From Floricoccus penangensis (GTDB taxonomy: Bacteria; Bacillota; Bacilli; Lactobacillales; Streptococcaceae): 64,000 nt of DNA. The DNA lies in contig NZ_MKIQ01000031.1 in the NCBI RefSeq assembly GCF_001832885.1, positions 62,001 to 126,000 on the forward strand, in the 5' to 3' direction. The notes beneath the pieces are model-generated. The model did not search any database and was not told where the DNA came from. It saw only the letters and a program-made list of their open reading frames with translations. The translations under genes and the position numbers were made by a program. Shown here one piece after another: positions 16,884-28,800 of the stretch (positions within the stretch are counted from its first letter, which is position 1; every line of letters starts with the position of its first letter).

Positions 16884-18458
16884 TTATTTATCACCACGGT
16901 TACGCATCACGAAACCAGGTTTCTTTTCTGATGCTTTAGGATGTGATTTTTTCTTGTCGTTTGAGTAGTAGCCTTTTTTCTTATCGTTGTTACGATCGTT
17001 ACGATCATTTTTACCTTTGTAACCACCGTTACGACGATTTCCACCGTTGCGATTTCCACCATTACGGTTTCCACCACCACGATTATTACGTGAACGGCCA
17101 TTACCGCCACCTTTTCCACCACCGTTAAATGGAAGTGGTTTTTCAGCTGCGATTTCAACCTTAGGTTGGTTATCTGGATCTTTTACTTTTGCTTGTAAAA
17201 GTAAAGCGACAAGCTCTTCTGCTGAATATTTTTCAAGAAGTTTTTGAGCATCTTCATCAAATTTTCCAAGTTTACTTACTAATTTCTCGTCAGCAAGATC
17301 ACGGTTAATTTCATCGAATGCTACAGATAGACTAGCTTTGTATGCTTCTTCTTTTGTAGGAGGACGCATTCCAGTCATTTCTTTCTTAGTTAGGTTCTCA
17401 ATAGCTTTAAGGTAACCCATTTCGTTATTTGTAACGAAAGTAATTGATTGACCAGATTTACCTGCACGACCAGTACGACCAATACGGTGAACGTATGATT
17501 CTTGGTCTTGAGTAATATCATAGTTATAAACGTGAGTAACACCTGAAATATCAAGTCCACGCGCAGCAACGTCTGTCGCTACTAAAATATCAAGGTTATC
17601 ATTTTTAAAGTCACGTAAAACACTTAGACGTTTTTGTTGTGCTAAGTCTCCGTGAATACCTTCTGCACGGTATCCTAGAAGCTTAAGTCCACGAGTAAGT
17701 TCATCAACACGACGTTTTGTACGTCCGAAGATGATTGCAAGCTCAGGACGTTCAACATCAAGAAGACGAGTAAGAACATCAAATTTTTCAAATTCTTTAG
17801 TACGAATGTAAAATTGTTCAATGTTATCTGCTGTCATTTCTTTGGCAGCTACTTTTACATGTTCAGGATTAGTCATGAACTTAACACCGATACGTTTAAT
17901 AGCATCAGGCATTGTAGCTGAGAAAAGTAAAGTTTGACGTTCATTTGGAACGCTCTTGATGATATCTTCGATATCTTCCAAGAATCCCATGTTAAGCATT
18001 TCATCTGCTTCATCAAGAACAAGTACTTTAACTTGGTCAAGTTTAAGAGCACGACGACGGATTAAGTCTAAAAGACGACCTGGAGTACCAACAACAATAT
18101 GAGTACCAGATTTAAGTCCTTTAATTTGTTTTTCGATGCTTGAACCACCATATACTGAGCGTACTTTAACGCCTTTATCACGTCCAAAACGGAATAATTC
18201 TTCTTGCGATTGTACTGCTAATTCACGTGTAGGTGCGATTACTAATGCTTGAATACCACCATTTACGTCAATTTTATCAAGAGTAGGAAGTCCAAAGGCT
18301 GCAGTTTTACCAGTACCTGTTTGAGCTTGTCCAATAACGTCGCGTCCTGCGATTGCTAAAGGAATAGTTCCTTCTTGAATAGGTGATGGTGTTTCAAAAC
18401 CTGCTTTTGTAACTGCTGACAGAATGTCTTCTGACAGTCCTAATTCATTAAAATTCAT
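16884..18458 (-). CDS. cshA: DEAD-box ATP-dependent RNA helicase
   Basis: The 524-aa product has all helicase motifs: the Q motif FETPSPIQE, Walker A AQTGTGKT near residue 46, PTRELA, VGTPGRLLD, DEAD in VLDEADEML near 150, SAT, and HRIGRTGRAG near 325. The C-terminal 80 residues are a basic, Gly/Asn/Arg-rich RNA-binding tail of repeated GGNRNG units. This matches CshA, the main Firmicute helicase, which acts with the RNA degradosome and in cold adaptation. A long AT-rich leader precedes it, as for cold-inducible helicase genes. Confidence 0.95.
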   Translation of the reverse strand: MNFNELGLSEDILSAVTKAGFETPSPIQEGTIPLAIAGRDVIGQAQTGTGKTAAFGLPTLDKIDVNGGIQALVIAPTRELAVQSQEELFRFGRDKGVKVRSVYGGSSIEKQIKGLKSGTHIVVGTPGRLLDLIRRRALKLDQVKVLVLDEADEMLNMGFLEDIEDIIKSVPNERQTLLFSATMPDAIKRIGVKFMTNPEHVKVAAKEMTADNIEQFYIRTKEFEKFDVLTRLLDVERPELAIIFGRTKRRVDELTRGLKLLGYRAEGIHGDLAQQKRLSVLRDFKNDNLDILVATDVAARGLDISGVTHVYNYDITQDQESYVHRIGRTGRAGKSGQSITFVTNNEMGYLKAIENLTKKEMTGMRPPTKEEAYKASLSVAFDEINRDLADEKLVSKLGKFDEDAQKLLEKYSAEELVALLLQAKVKDPDNQPKVEIAAEKPLPFNGGGKGGGNGRSRNNRGGGNRNGGNRNGGNRRNGGYKGKNDRNDRNNDKKKGYYSNDKKKSHPKASEKKPGFVMRNRGDK

Positions 18459-18740
18459 TTATTCTCCAATTTTCTAAAATATGGAGGATTCGGTTAAAGT
18501 TATTCTTTCAAAATATCTATAGATGTTTCAAATAGAAGTCTGATAAGAAAGCAAACTTTCTCATACTGTCGATTATACAAAACTAGTAAACTATAATAAT
18601 TTCATTGTTTATAAAACTATTACAATAATTTGCTAGTTTTAAATCACAGCTCATTTTTATTAGTCATATGCTAATTCTAAACGCCTATAAATTATGCCCC
18701 ATTCAATTGATGGGACCCCTGTACCAAACACTCCATTATA
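18459..18740 (-). promoter_or_regulatory. Long 5' leader and likely promoter of cshA
   Basis: A TATAAT (-10, at 18735-18740) lies about 280 bp upstream of the cshA ATG, with only a weak -35. The intervening leader contains at least two small hairpins: CCCAT/ATGGG at 18698-18714 and an AGAAAG-CAAA-CTTTCT stem near 18546-18561. I find no coding sequence in it. A structured leader of this length would suit temperature- or degradation-linked control of cshA, which is an inference. Confidence 0.45.
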
Positions 18741-18807
18741 AATAAGGTTAGTGCAACTTTCTTAGTTTAACATAAAAATCACCATTTAACAATCTTTATG
18801 ACTTAAA

Positions 18808-18830
18808 CAAATGAAAATGAAAATCATTTG
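18808..18830. promoter_or_regulatory. Fur-family-box-like palindrome
   Basis: CAAATGA-N9-TCATTTG is a perfect inverted repeat. Its core TGAAAATGAAAATCA matches the 7-1-7 Fur consensus TGATAATNATTATCA at 12 of 14 informative positions. It lies between cshA and the divergent TraX-family gene, so it could serve either promoter. PerR or Zur are alternatives to Fur. Confidence 0.45.
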
Positions 18831-18957
18831 AAGAAATAATTCTTGCAAATTTTCACAAATCTTACAATTCTGTAAGAAAAAAAGCTAAAATGGTCAGATT
18901 AGTCCACAAAAAAATTTGTATAATTAATATATAAATTTTATTTAGAAAGTACTTATT

Positions 18958-19707
18958 ATGTTTAACAGAAATCAATTAAAAATCTTTTTTATGGCCCTAA
19001 TGACCTTAGATCATATTGACCTCTTTGTCTCTGGTGAAACGGCGACATTCTTTCATGCAATAACCAGACCTGTAGCTGTTTTCTTCGCCTATATGTTGGT
19101 GGAAGGTTTTCACTATACTAGAAGCAAAAAAGGGTATCTAACTCGTCTCTACCTATGGGCTGGGATTATGTATCTTGGAAATTTCATCATTAATTTGATT
19201 GTGAAGGATCCAATGTATCAGGTTCATAATAATATATTTATGACTCTAGCTGTGGGAGCTACTCTTTTATATATTATAGAAATTATTAAAGCTAAAGCCG
19301 ATAATACTGCCTTAAGAATTGGCTTGACTATATCTATTATTGTAATAACCTTCCTTGGCTCTTTCCTAACTGAGGGTGGATATGTTGTCCTACCATTCAT
19401 CTTGGTTACTTACTTTACTTATGGTAAATATAAAGCGCGTGACTTAAGCTACATCGCTCTTTCTGCGGCGATTTTCTTACTATTTGATATGACACCAATA
19501 CTTGATTCAAATAATGCGCGTGAATTTTGGCTTAACTTTGGCTACAACTCTGACTGGATGTTTGTATTTGTTATTCCTTTTCTTCATCTTTACAATGGGA
19601 AAAAGGGAAGTGACAAACCAATATTTAAATATCTCTTCTATATATACTATCCAGCTCACTTGTGGATTATTGCATTACTAGCGAACTATCTACAACTTAA
19701 AAAATAA
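18958..19707 (+). CDS. TraX-family membrane protein
   Basis: This 249-aa polytopic protein has about eight hydrophobic segments. Its start, LKIFFMALMTLDHIDLF, followed by ITRPVAVFFAYMLVEGFHYTRSK and the C-terminal YYPAHLWIIALL, is the TraX signature. F-plasmid TraX acetylates pilin. Chromosomal homologues in Firmicutes are membrane acyltransferase-like proteins of unknown role, and nothing conjugative surrounds this one. A TATAAT at 18919-18924 may be its -10. The start codon has only a weak ribosome binding site. A bidirectional terminator separates it from the adhesin gene. Confidence 0.85.
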   Translation: MFNRNQLKIFFMALMTLDHIDLFVSGETATFFHAITRPVAVFFAYMLVEGFHYTRSKKGYLTRLYLWAGIMYLGNFIINLIVKDPMYQVHNNIFMTLAVGATLLYIIEIIKAKADNTALRIGLTISIIVITFLGSFLTEGGYVVLPFILVTYFTYGKYKARDLSYIALSAAIFLLFDMTPILDSNNAREFWLNFGYNSDWMFVFVIPFLHLYNGKKGSDKPIFKYLFYIYYPAHLWIIALLANYLQLKK

Positions 19708-19747
19708 TAATTCTGTCTTCTAGTTATTACTAGGAGATTTTGTATAT

Positions 19748-19787
19748 AAAAAACCTCAAGAATTTGAAACTTCTTGAGGTTTTATTT
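19748..19787. terminator. Bidirectional terminator between TraX and adhesin genes
   Basis: Perfect 11-bp arms AAAACCTCAAG/CTTGAGGTTTT (19750-19760 and 19773-19783) have A- and T-rich flanks. The hairpin lies between two convergent genes. Confidence 0.88.
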
Positions 19788-19836
19788 TATTATACTTCGA
19801 TAAAATCAATTTTTTATTGATTAATGAAGTTAAGTT

Positions 19837-22800
19837 TTAATCTTCTTTCTTACTTCTGAATTTCACTAAGTAGCCTGCAAGAGCAGTCAGCATAATTCCG
19901 ATTACAAGTAAGATGATATTTGTATTTTCACCAGTCTTAGGTAAGAATCCTTTTGGTTTCTTAGGTTTGCTTGGTTTATTTGGTTTGTTAGGCGTACCTG
20001 GTACATTTGGAGTGTTAGGTGTATAAGTATTTGTTATTACAGAGTGTACTTTACTTTCTTGAGATACTCGACTTGAATATCCTTTAGGTACATTCACTTC
20101 TTTAACAGTATACTTAATTTCCTTACCATCCAACTTAAGATCTAAGTCATTCCAATCATAAGTCCAGTTATTATCTGCAGACAATTCAATAGCCTTACCA
20201 ACTTCTGAATCATTTGCATAAAGTTGAACTTTAATTGATTTAGAACGATGACCTGCTTTATCATTATCATCATTCCAATTCTTAGTTACTTTATAAGTTG
20301 TCTTTTCAGGACTATAAGTATTTATAAAGTCAAACTTATCTTGTTTAGAAACATACCCTTCAACTAGATCTTCTGTAAGTGTATAGATAACTTCTTTACC
20401 ATCTTTAAACTTAGGAAGATTTGTGAAACTATATTTCCATTCATCATTATCAGTTACAGTTTTAGATGTGACTTTCTTACCGTCAGCATATAAGTTAACA
20501 GTAATTGATTCAGGACGTTTACCTTCTTTATTATCCTTATCATCCCATGTCTTAGTTCCAGATATTTCTGTTACTGCTGTGACATGTTTATTAGTAATAA
20601 CAACATTATTTTTACCAAGTTCTTTTTGTTCAGATACATAACCATTAGGTAGATTAACTTCCTTGGCAGTATACTTGATTACCTCACCATTAGCTTTTTC
20701 ATCAAGATCTTTCCAAGTGTATGTCCAAGAATTTTCTTCATTTAATGTTACTTCATTGAGAACCTTTTTATCATTCGCAAATAATTGAACTTTAATTGAT
20801 TTAGGACGTAGGTTATCTTGGTTATTATTATCATACCATGCTTTAGAAACTGTGTAGTTTGTTTTGCCTGGTGTGTATGAGTTAGTTAAGTCATGTCCTT
20901 TACGAGTAGATGTATAATCTTTTACTGCATCTTCGCTCACTGTATAGACAATTTCATTACCCTTGTTGTATTTAGGTAAATTAGTAAATTCATATTTCCA
21001 GTTACTTTGAGAAGTTACTGTCTTAGACGAAACTTCTTTTCCATCTGCTAGAAGATGAACTTTAATTGAATCTGGACGTTTGCCGTCTTGATTATCTTTA
21101 TCAGACCATGTCTTAGAACCTTTAACATCAGTTAATTCAACATCATGACTATTTGTTATCGTCACTTTATTATCCTTAACAACGAGGTTAGATTCATATC
21201 CTTTAGGTACATCTAGTTCTTTGACTTCGTATGAAATCTTTTGTCCATTTGCATTGACTGCTAGATCTGACCAATTATATGACCAATTGTTTGATTCATC
21301 AAGAACTACAACTGAACCAGATTTTTTTTCATTTGCATAAAGTTGAACATTAATGCCTGCTGGTCTAATACCATCTTGATTATCTTTATCGTTCCAAACT
21401 TTATTAACAGAAATTTTTGTTGTTTTAGGTTTATAAGAATTGATAATGTTTAAGCCATCAATCTTAGATTCATAACCATTTACTTTAACTTCTTCAACAG
21501 TATAAGTAATTTTCTTACCTGCTTTATATTCAGCTAAATCAATAAATTCATACTTCCATCCATCACTAGCCTTAACGACCTTAGAATCAACTTTCTTGCC
21601 ATCTGCAAGAAGATTAACAATTATTGAATTCGGACGAGTATTATCTTGATTATCTCCATCGTCCCAAGTTTTCTTACCGTTTACTTTGATTAATGAAGTT
21701 TCATGGGTATTTGTAATATTATTACCATCTATAGTTGGTTCATATCCACTCACCTTGACTTCTTCAATAGTATAAACGATTTCTTTTCCTGACTTAAACT
21801 TAGGTAGTTGAGTGAAGTTATATTTCCATCCATCACTTTCCTTAATAACTTTAGAGTCAACTTTTTTACCGTTTGCTAATAAGTTAATAGTAATTGAATC
21901 TGGGCGAAGTCCATCTTGATTGTCAGCATCATTCCAAAGCTTAGCACCTGATAATTGAGTAAGCTCAGGAGTATGTGTATTTGTAACATTGAAGCCATCA
22001 ACCTTAGTTTCATATCCTTCAACCTTATCTTCTTCAACTGTATATCTAATTACCTTACCATCTTTACGTTTAGGAAGATTAGCAAATTCATATTTCCAAT
22101 CATCTTTTTCAGTAACTTCTTTTGAATCAACCTTAACATTATCAGCTAATAAATTAACAACAATTTTCTCAGGGCGAAGTCCATCTTGATTATCAGAGTC
22201 ATTCCAAGTTTTAACACCATTTACTTTTGTTACTTCAGTAACGTGTTTATTAGTAATAGTGTAGTTATTATTACCAATTTCCTTGTATTCAACTTCATAT
22301 CCAGTTGGTACACTTGCTTCTTTGACTGAATATTTAATTTCTTTACCTTGAACCTTAAGATCAAGATCTTTCCAAATATATGTCCAAGCATTATTTGCAT
22401 TTAATTCAATAGGAGTACCCATCTCTTTGTCATCAGCAAAAAGTTGAACTTTAATTGATACAGGTCTAATTCCATCTTGGTTAATTCCATCATCCCAAAG
22501 TTTAGAAACAGTGAAGCTTGTCTTACCTGGTTTGTAAGTATTAGTAAAGTTATATCCATCTTTTTCAGTTGAATATTCCTTAACTGCATCCTCAGTCACT
22601 GTATAAACAAGTTCTTTACCTTCTTTATATTTAGGAAGGTTTATAAATTCATATTTCCAGTCATCTTTAGAAGTAACTTCTTTTGAGTCAACTACCTTAT
22701 CATTAGCTAATAAGTGAATTGTAATTGAATCAGGTCTAATTCCATCTTGATTGTCTTTATCAGACCATGTCTTAGAACCTTTTATTTCTGTAACTTCTGG

Positions 22801-25800
22801 TTTATGAGTATTTGTAATATTGTTGTTTTTATCAACAGTATAATCATATCCTGTTACCTTATCTTCACTTACTGTCCATTTAATTTCTTTTCCATCTTCA
22901 AATTTATCAAGATTTGTAAAGTTATATTTCCAGTCAGTTTTGCTACTAACAGTTTGTGTTGCGTATTTCTTACCATTTTTATTAAGTACAATGGTAATTG
23001 AATCAGGTCTTAAACCATCTTGATTATCAGCATCGTTCCATGTCTTTTGACCCTCTAATTCAGTGATTTCAGGTGTGTGTGTATTAATAACTGTTATGTT
23101 ATTTTGTCCATCATCTGAAATATGTTGAGTATAACCTTTTGGAACATCCACTTCTTTAACAACATACTTGATATCTTTTCCTTGAGCTTTAAGATCAAGT
23201 TCACTCCAAGTATATGTCCAAGAATTTTTCTCATTTAACGTTACTTCATCACGAACTTTTTTATCATCTGCGTAAAGTTGAACTTTTATTGATTTAGGTT
23301 GCAGACCATCTTGATCATTCTCATCATCCCAAGTCTTATGAACAGTAATGCTTGTTTGACCTGGTGTGTAACTATTTGTAATATTTGGACCATCAATTTT
23401 AGCACTATAATCAGTGATATTATTTTCAGCTACAGTATATTTTATTTCTTTTCCATCTTCATATTTAGGAAGATCATTAAACTCATATTTCCAACCATTT
23501 TCAGCTGAAGCTTTTTGTGACTTGTCAGTCTTATGACCATTTGCGAATAGGAAAATTTCAATTGAATTTGGTCGTTTGCCATCTTGATTATCTTTATCAT
23601 TCCATGTCTTCTGACCAACTACTTTTGTTTGTTCAGAATCATGTGTATTTGTAATAAAGTAATGACCACTACCTGTCGTTGAGATTTGAACTTGATATCC
23701 TTTTGGAACATCTACTTCTTCCACAACATATTCAATATCTTCACCATTAGCTTTTGCATCTAAACCAGACCATATATGTGACCATGAATTAGCTTTATCT
23801 AATTCGATTGCATCACCCTGTTTTTGTCCATTAGCATATAATTGAACTTTTATTGATTTAGGTTGAATTCCGTCTTGATTATTATTATCATTCCAAGCTT
23901 TAGAAACCGAAACATTAGTTTTTCCAGGAGTATAAGAATTTGTAATGTTATAACCATTGATTTCAGTCGAATACTCAGCAATATTATCTTCCACTACTGT
24001 GTAAGTTATTGCTTCTCCACCCTTGAATTTAGGTAAATTCTTGAAATTGTATTTCCATGATGAATCTTCAGTTGCAGTAGTCTCCGCAACTTTTTCTCCA
24101 TTAGCTAGTAAATGGATTTTAATTTCTTTTGGACGTTTACCATCTTGGTTATTGGCATCATTCCAAGTCTTAATACCATCAACTTCTGTTAATTCAGTCT
24201 TATGAGTATTTGTAATAGTGAATTTACCATCAACTTCTGATACTTTATTTTCATAACCTGATGGAATTCCAATTTCCTTAACATCATATGTAATTTTTTG
24301 TCCATTGGCATTCACTGGTAAATTTTTCCATACATATGACCAGCCATTTGATAGACCAAGACTTATGCTTGAACCATACTCTTTTCCATCAGCATACAAT
24401 TGAACCTGAATAGCTTTAGGACGAAGTCCATCTTGATCATCAGTATCATCCCAAACCTTGTTTGCTGAGATTTCTCTTGTTACTGGTGTATGAGTATTTG
24501 TTAAATCAAATTTATCTTGCTTAGTTTCATAATTATCAACCTTCACTTCTTCGATAGTGTAAATTATTTCCTTACCACCATCTTGGAATTTAGGAAGATT
24601 ATTAAATTCATATTTCCACTCATTGTTCTTATCTGCAGAAACTGTTCTAGAGTCGACAACTTTACCGTCAGCTAACAAGTTAACAGTGATTGAAGAAGGA
24701 CGAAGTCCATCTTGATTATCAGCATCAACCCAAGTTTTCGTACCACTAATATTTGTAAGTGCAGGATTATGAGTGTTAATTAAATTATTATTTGAATCTG
24801 TTGTAAAATCGTATCCATTAATCTTATCTTCAACTACAGTGTATTCAATAAGTTTTCCGTTACGATATTTATCTAGATTCTTGAAGCTGTATTTCCATCC
24901 ATTTTCAGATGTGACTGTTTGACTAGCAACCTTCACACCATTTTCAAGTAAAACAGCAGTAATTGCTTCTGGACGAAGTCCATCTTGGTTATTGTTATCA
25001 TTCCAAGATTTTTGTCCTTCTAGCTCAGTAACATCAGGAGTGTGTATATTCTTGATAGTCAAGTTTCCTTTTCCATCGTTAGAGATAGTATTTTCATAAC
25101 CAGTAGGAGTACCAATCTCTTCTACTGTATATTCAATATCATTCCCCTTAGCCTTCTTATCAAGTTCGCTCCAAGTATATGTCCAATTATTATCTGAATT
25201 CAATTCAACAGGAGAACCTTGTTTTTCACCGTCAGCCTTTAATTGAACTTTGATAGATTTTGATTGAAGACCATCTTGATTATTATTGTCGTCCCACACC
25301 TTACGAACAGTTGCATTTGTTTTTTCAGGAGTATGACTGTTTGTTAAATTATTACCTTTAATATCTAGACTGTAATCCTTAATATTATCTTCTCCAATAG
25401 TATAAAGAATTTCTTCCTTATTGCTATATTTAGGTAAATCAGTAAATTTATATTTCCAGTTAGTTTCTTTAGTGACTATTTGACTATCAATCTTAGTACC
25501 GTTTGCATAAAGATTTACAGAGATTGAATCTGGACGACTTCCATCTTGATTATCTTTATCATCCCAAATTTTCTTACCTTCTAATTCAGTAAGTTCTGGT
25601 GTATGACTATTAGTGATAGTAAAGTTACCATGACCATCAGTAGTTGTATCTCCAATACTATAGTACTTAGATTTAGATGTTTCTACTACACTATATTCAA
25701 TTGGTTTTCCTTTAGAATTTTTATCAAGTTCTTCCCAAGTGTAGTTCCAACCATTTTTAGCAGAAAGCTTAACTTCATCTCCAACTTGTTTACCATCAGC

Positions 25801-28800
25801 AGTTAATCTAACAGTTATCTCTTCAGGTCTTACTCCATCTTGATCATTTGCGTCATTCCAAACTTTGGAGATATGAACACTAGTTTTATCTGGATTGTAG
25901 CTATTTGTAATATTATAGCCATCTATCTTAGTAGTATACCCTTCAACACTATTTTCAGTCACTGTGTAAAGAATTTTCTTACCATCTTTGTATACTGGTA
26001 GATTTGTGAAGCTGTAATTCCATCTACCTTTTTCATCAGCTTTAAGAATCTTTTCTTGAACTTTATTGCCATCAGCAAGAAGATTTACTGAAATCTCTTC
26101 TGGACGAACACCATCTTGATTATCTTTATCATTCCAAGTCTTAGTTCCAGAAATTTCTGTTACTTCTACTTCATGTTTATTAGTAATAATAAAATTATTT
26201 GCAGATGACTCTTCAACACTTGATTCAACATAGTTTGGAACATTTCCTACTTCTTTAACAGAATATTTAATGTCACTACCTTGATTTTTAAGAGCAAGTT
26301 CATTCCAAGTATATGTCCATTTATTTCCTTCATTTAATTCAATTTGCGGTCCTTCTTTGAATTCACCAGCATATAATTGAACCATAATTGAATCTGGACG
26401 TTTACCATCTTGATTATTAGAATCATCCCACTTCTTAGTAACAGTAACACTAGTTTGACCTGGTTTGTATGAATTAATGATTTCACCGTCTTTATATTCA
26501 ACAGTATAATCTTTAATTACATTGTCATCACTTCCGACTTCATTAAGAGTATAAATTATTTTATCACCTATATTTTTATTCTTAGGTAAGTTTGCAAATT
26601 TATATTCCCAATTATTATCTTTATTAACAGTTTGACTTTGAATAACTTGACCATCAGCTAAAAGATCAACTTTGATTGAATCAGGTCTGATTCCATCTTG
26701 ATTATCTTTATCGTTCCATACTTTTTTACCTGAAATTTCAATTACTTCTGGAGTATAACTGTTAGTTACTTTGAAATTACCGGCTTCATCTTTTTCTACT
26801 TTTGAAGTATATTCTTTTGGAATGTCTTCTTCTTCAATAGTATATTCAATTTTCTTTCCGTTATCGTAAACAGGTTGGTTTGTCCAATCATATTTCCAAT
26901 TGTTTTCTTCATTTAAAACAATTGGTTGACCAATACGTTTACCATCTGCTTTAAGTTGAACTTTAATTGAAGTTGAACGCTTATTATCTTGGTTATCTTT
27001 ATCATCCCATACTTTTTCTACCTTAATGTCTTTTTCTTCAGGTTTATGAGTATTTGTGATATTGATTGTTCCTTCTTCAACATTTGTTTCATATTCTTTC
27101 ACTGCTTTTTCTTTTACAGTATATTTGATTTCTTGTCCATCTTTATACTTGCGAAGTCCAGTAAATGAATATTTCCAATTATTATTTGAATCCGCAGTTA
27201 CTTTTTGTTCTCCAACCTTAGTTTCACCATCATATAATTCTACAATGATTGAATCTGGACGGTAACCATCTTGGTTATCATTGTCATCCCAAGTCTTAGT
27301 TCCTGATATTTCAGTCTCTTCATACTTATTAGACATTGTCCCAGCTTCAACTGGTTGAGGAGTAACGTTAGATTTATCTGAAATTACAAACTCGTAAGTT
27401 TTATCAGATAATTGGTAGTCTTGAGGTGCTTTTGTTTCCACAAATTTATAAGTACCCGGAGCTAATCCTTCAACACGAACTTTACCATTCACGTCTGATA
27501 CTAAATCAGTTTTAACATCTTTACCTTTTGAATCAACAACCTTAAATTCTGCACCTTGCAATCCTTTTGAATCTGCACCGGTTTTAATAAGTTCCGCAGA
27601 ACCTTTGTAGTTGATTAAATCTTTAGCAACAGATTTTGCTGGCTTATCAATTGCATCAAGTGAGATTTCAAAATCTTGTGGGGAATCATTAAGCATGAAT
27701 CCTTCAGGAGCTTTTGTTTCCACAAAACTATATTTACCAGGTGCAAGACCACTAGCATTAACTTTACCATCTACATCTGTTTTAAGATTCTCTTGGACAG
27801 TTAATCCATTTACATCAATTATCTTGAATTCGGCACCTTCAAGTGCTTCTCCATTTGCATCTGTTTTAGTTAATTCTGCACTACCACGATAATTAATAAA
27901 TTTATCACTTGCTATTTTAACCTCTGGAACTCCATTTGCTTGATCAGCAATTGTAAATGGAATTGTTGTTTTATTGACAATAAATCCATTTGGAGCTTTT
28001 GTTTCTTTAAAGAAGTAATCTCCAGGGGCAAGTCCGTCATAATTAATACGACCGTTTTCATCTGTAACAAGGGGCTTATCATTTACTGCTCTCCCAGTAG
28101 CAACACTGATAATATCGAATTCAGCATTTTTAAGTGGTTGAGCATCTAAACTATCGTCATATTTAACTAATAATACTGAACCTTTATAGTTAATAAATCC
28201 AGTCTCTGGATTTACCTCAACAGTCTGTGGCTCACCAAGTGCTGAATCATTAATTTCAAATTCTACTGGTTGAGTATTGAGTAAATATCCATTAGCTGCT
28301 TTTGTTTCAATAAATTTATACTTACCAGGTCCCAATTGATCTACAAATACTTTACCATCTGCATCAGCAACTAATCCTGTTTTAAGTTCTTTATTGTTAG
28401 CATCAACAACCTTAAATTCTGCACCAGCTAATGTTTTACCAGATTTATCTCGTTTAACAATTTGAGCTGAACCCTTAAAGTTGATTGCGTGTGCAAAGTT
28501 CTTGATAACAGCATGAGCATCTATCGATGATTTATCAATAGTAAATAGATATAATCTATCATTTTTCACATATCCTTCAGGTGCTTTTGTTTCTTGGAAT
28601 GCATAATCACCTGGAGCTAGATACTGAGCATAGATTTGTCCTTTTTCATTTGTAACTAAACCTGTTTGAACAGCATCACCGATTTTATTACCATCTGCAT
28701 CAACTTTGAAGATAGAGAATTCAGCATTCTTAAGAGTGTTTCCTTCCACATCTTTTTTCTCAAGTAATGCAGCACCTTGATAGTTATAGTATGACATTGT

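Noticed and set aside
16907-17158. Open frame of 83 codons on the minus strand inside cshA
   Set aside because: It is a shadow of the Gly/Asn/Arg-rich tail; its sequence is low-complexity and the helicase frame is clearly the coding one.
18958-19707. TraX as evidence of a conjugative element
   Set aside because: No relaxase, coupling protein, type IV secretion genes or attachment repeats flank it. Chromosomal TraX homologues are common in Firmicutes.
20017-27318. Periodic DNA resembling a CRISPR-like or satellite array
   Set aside because: The period of about 280 bp is explained by Cna_B coding units. Units are divergent and stay in frame, with no short identical repeats or spacers.
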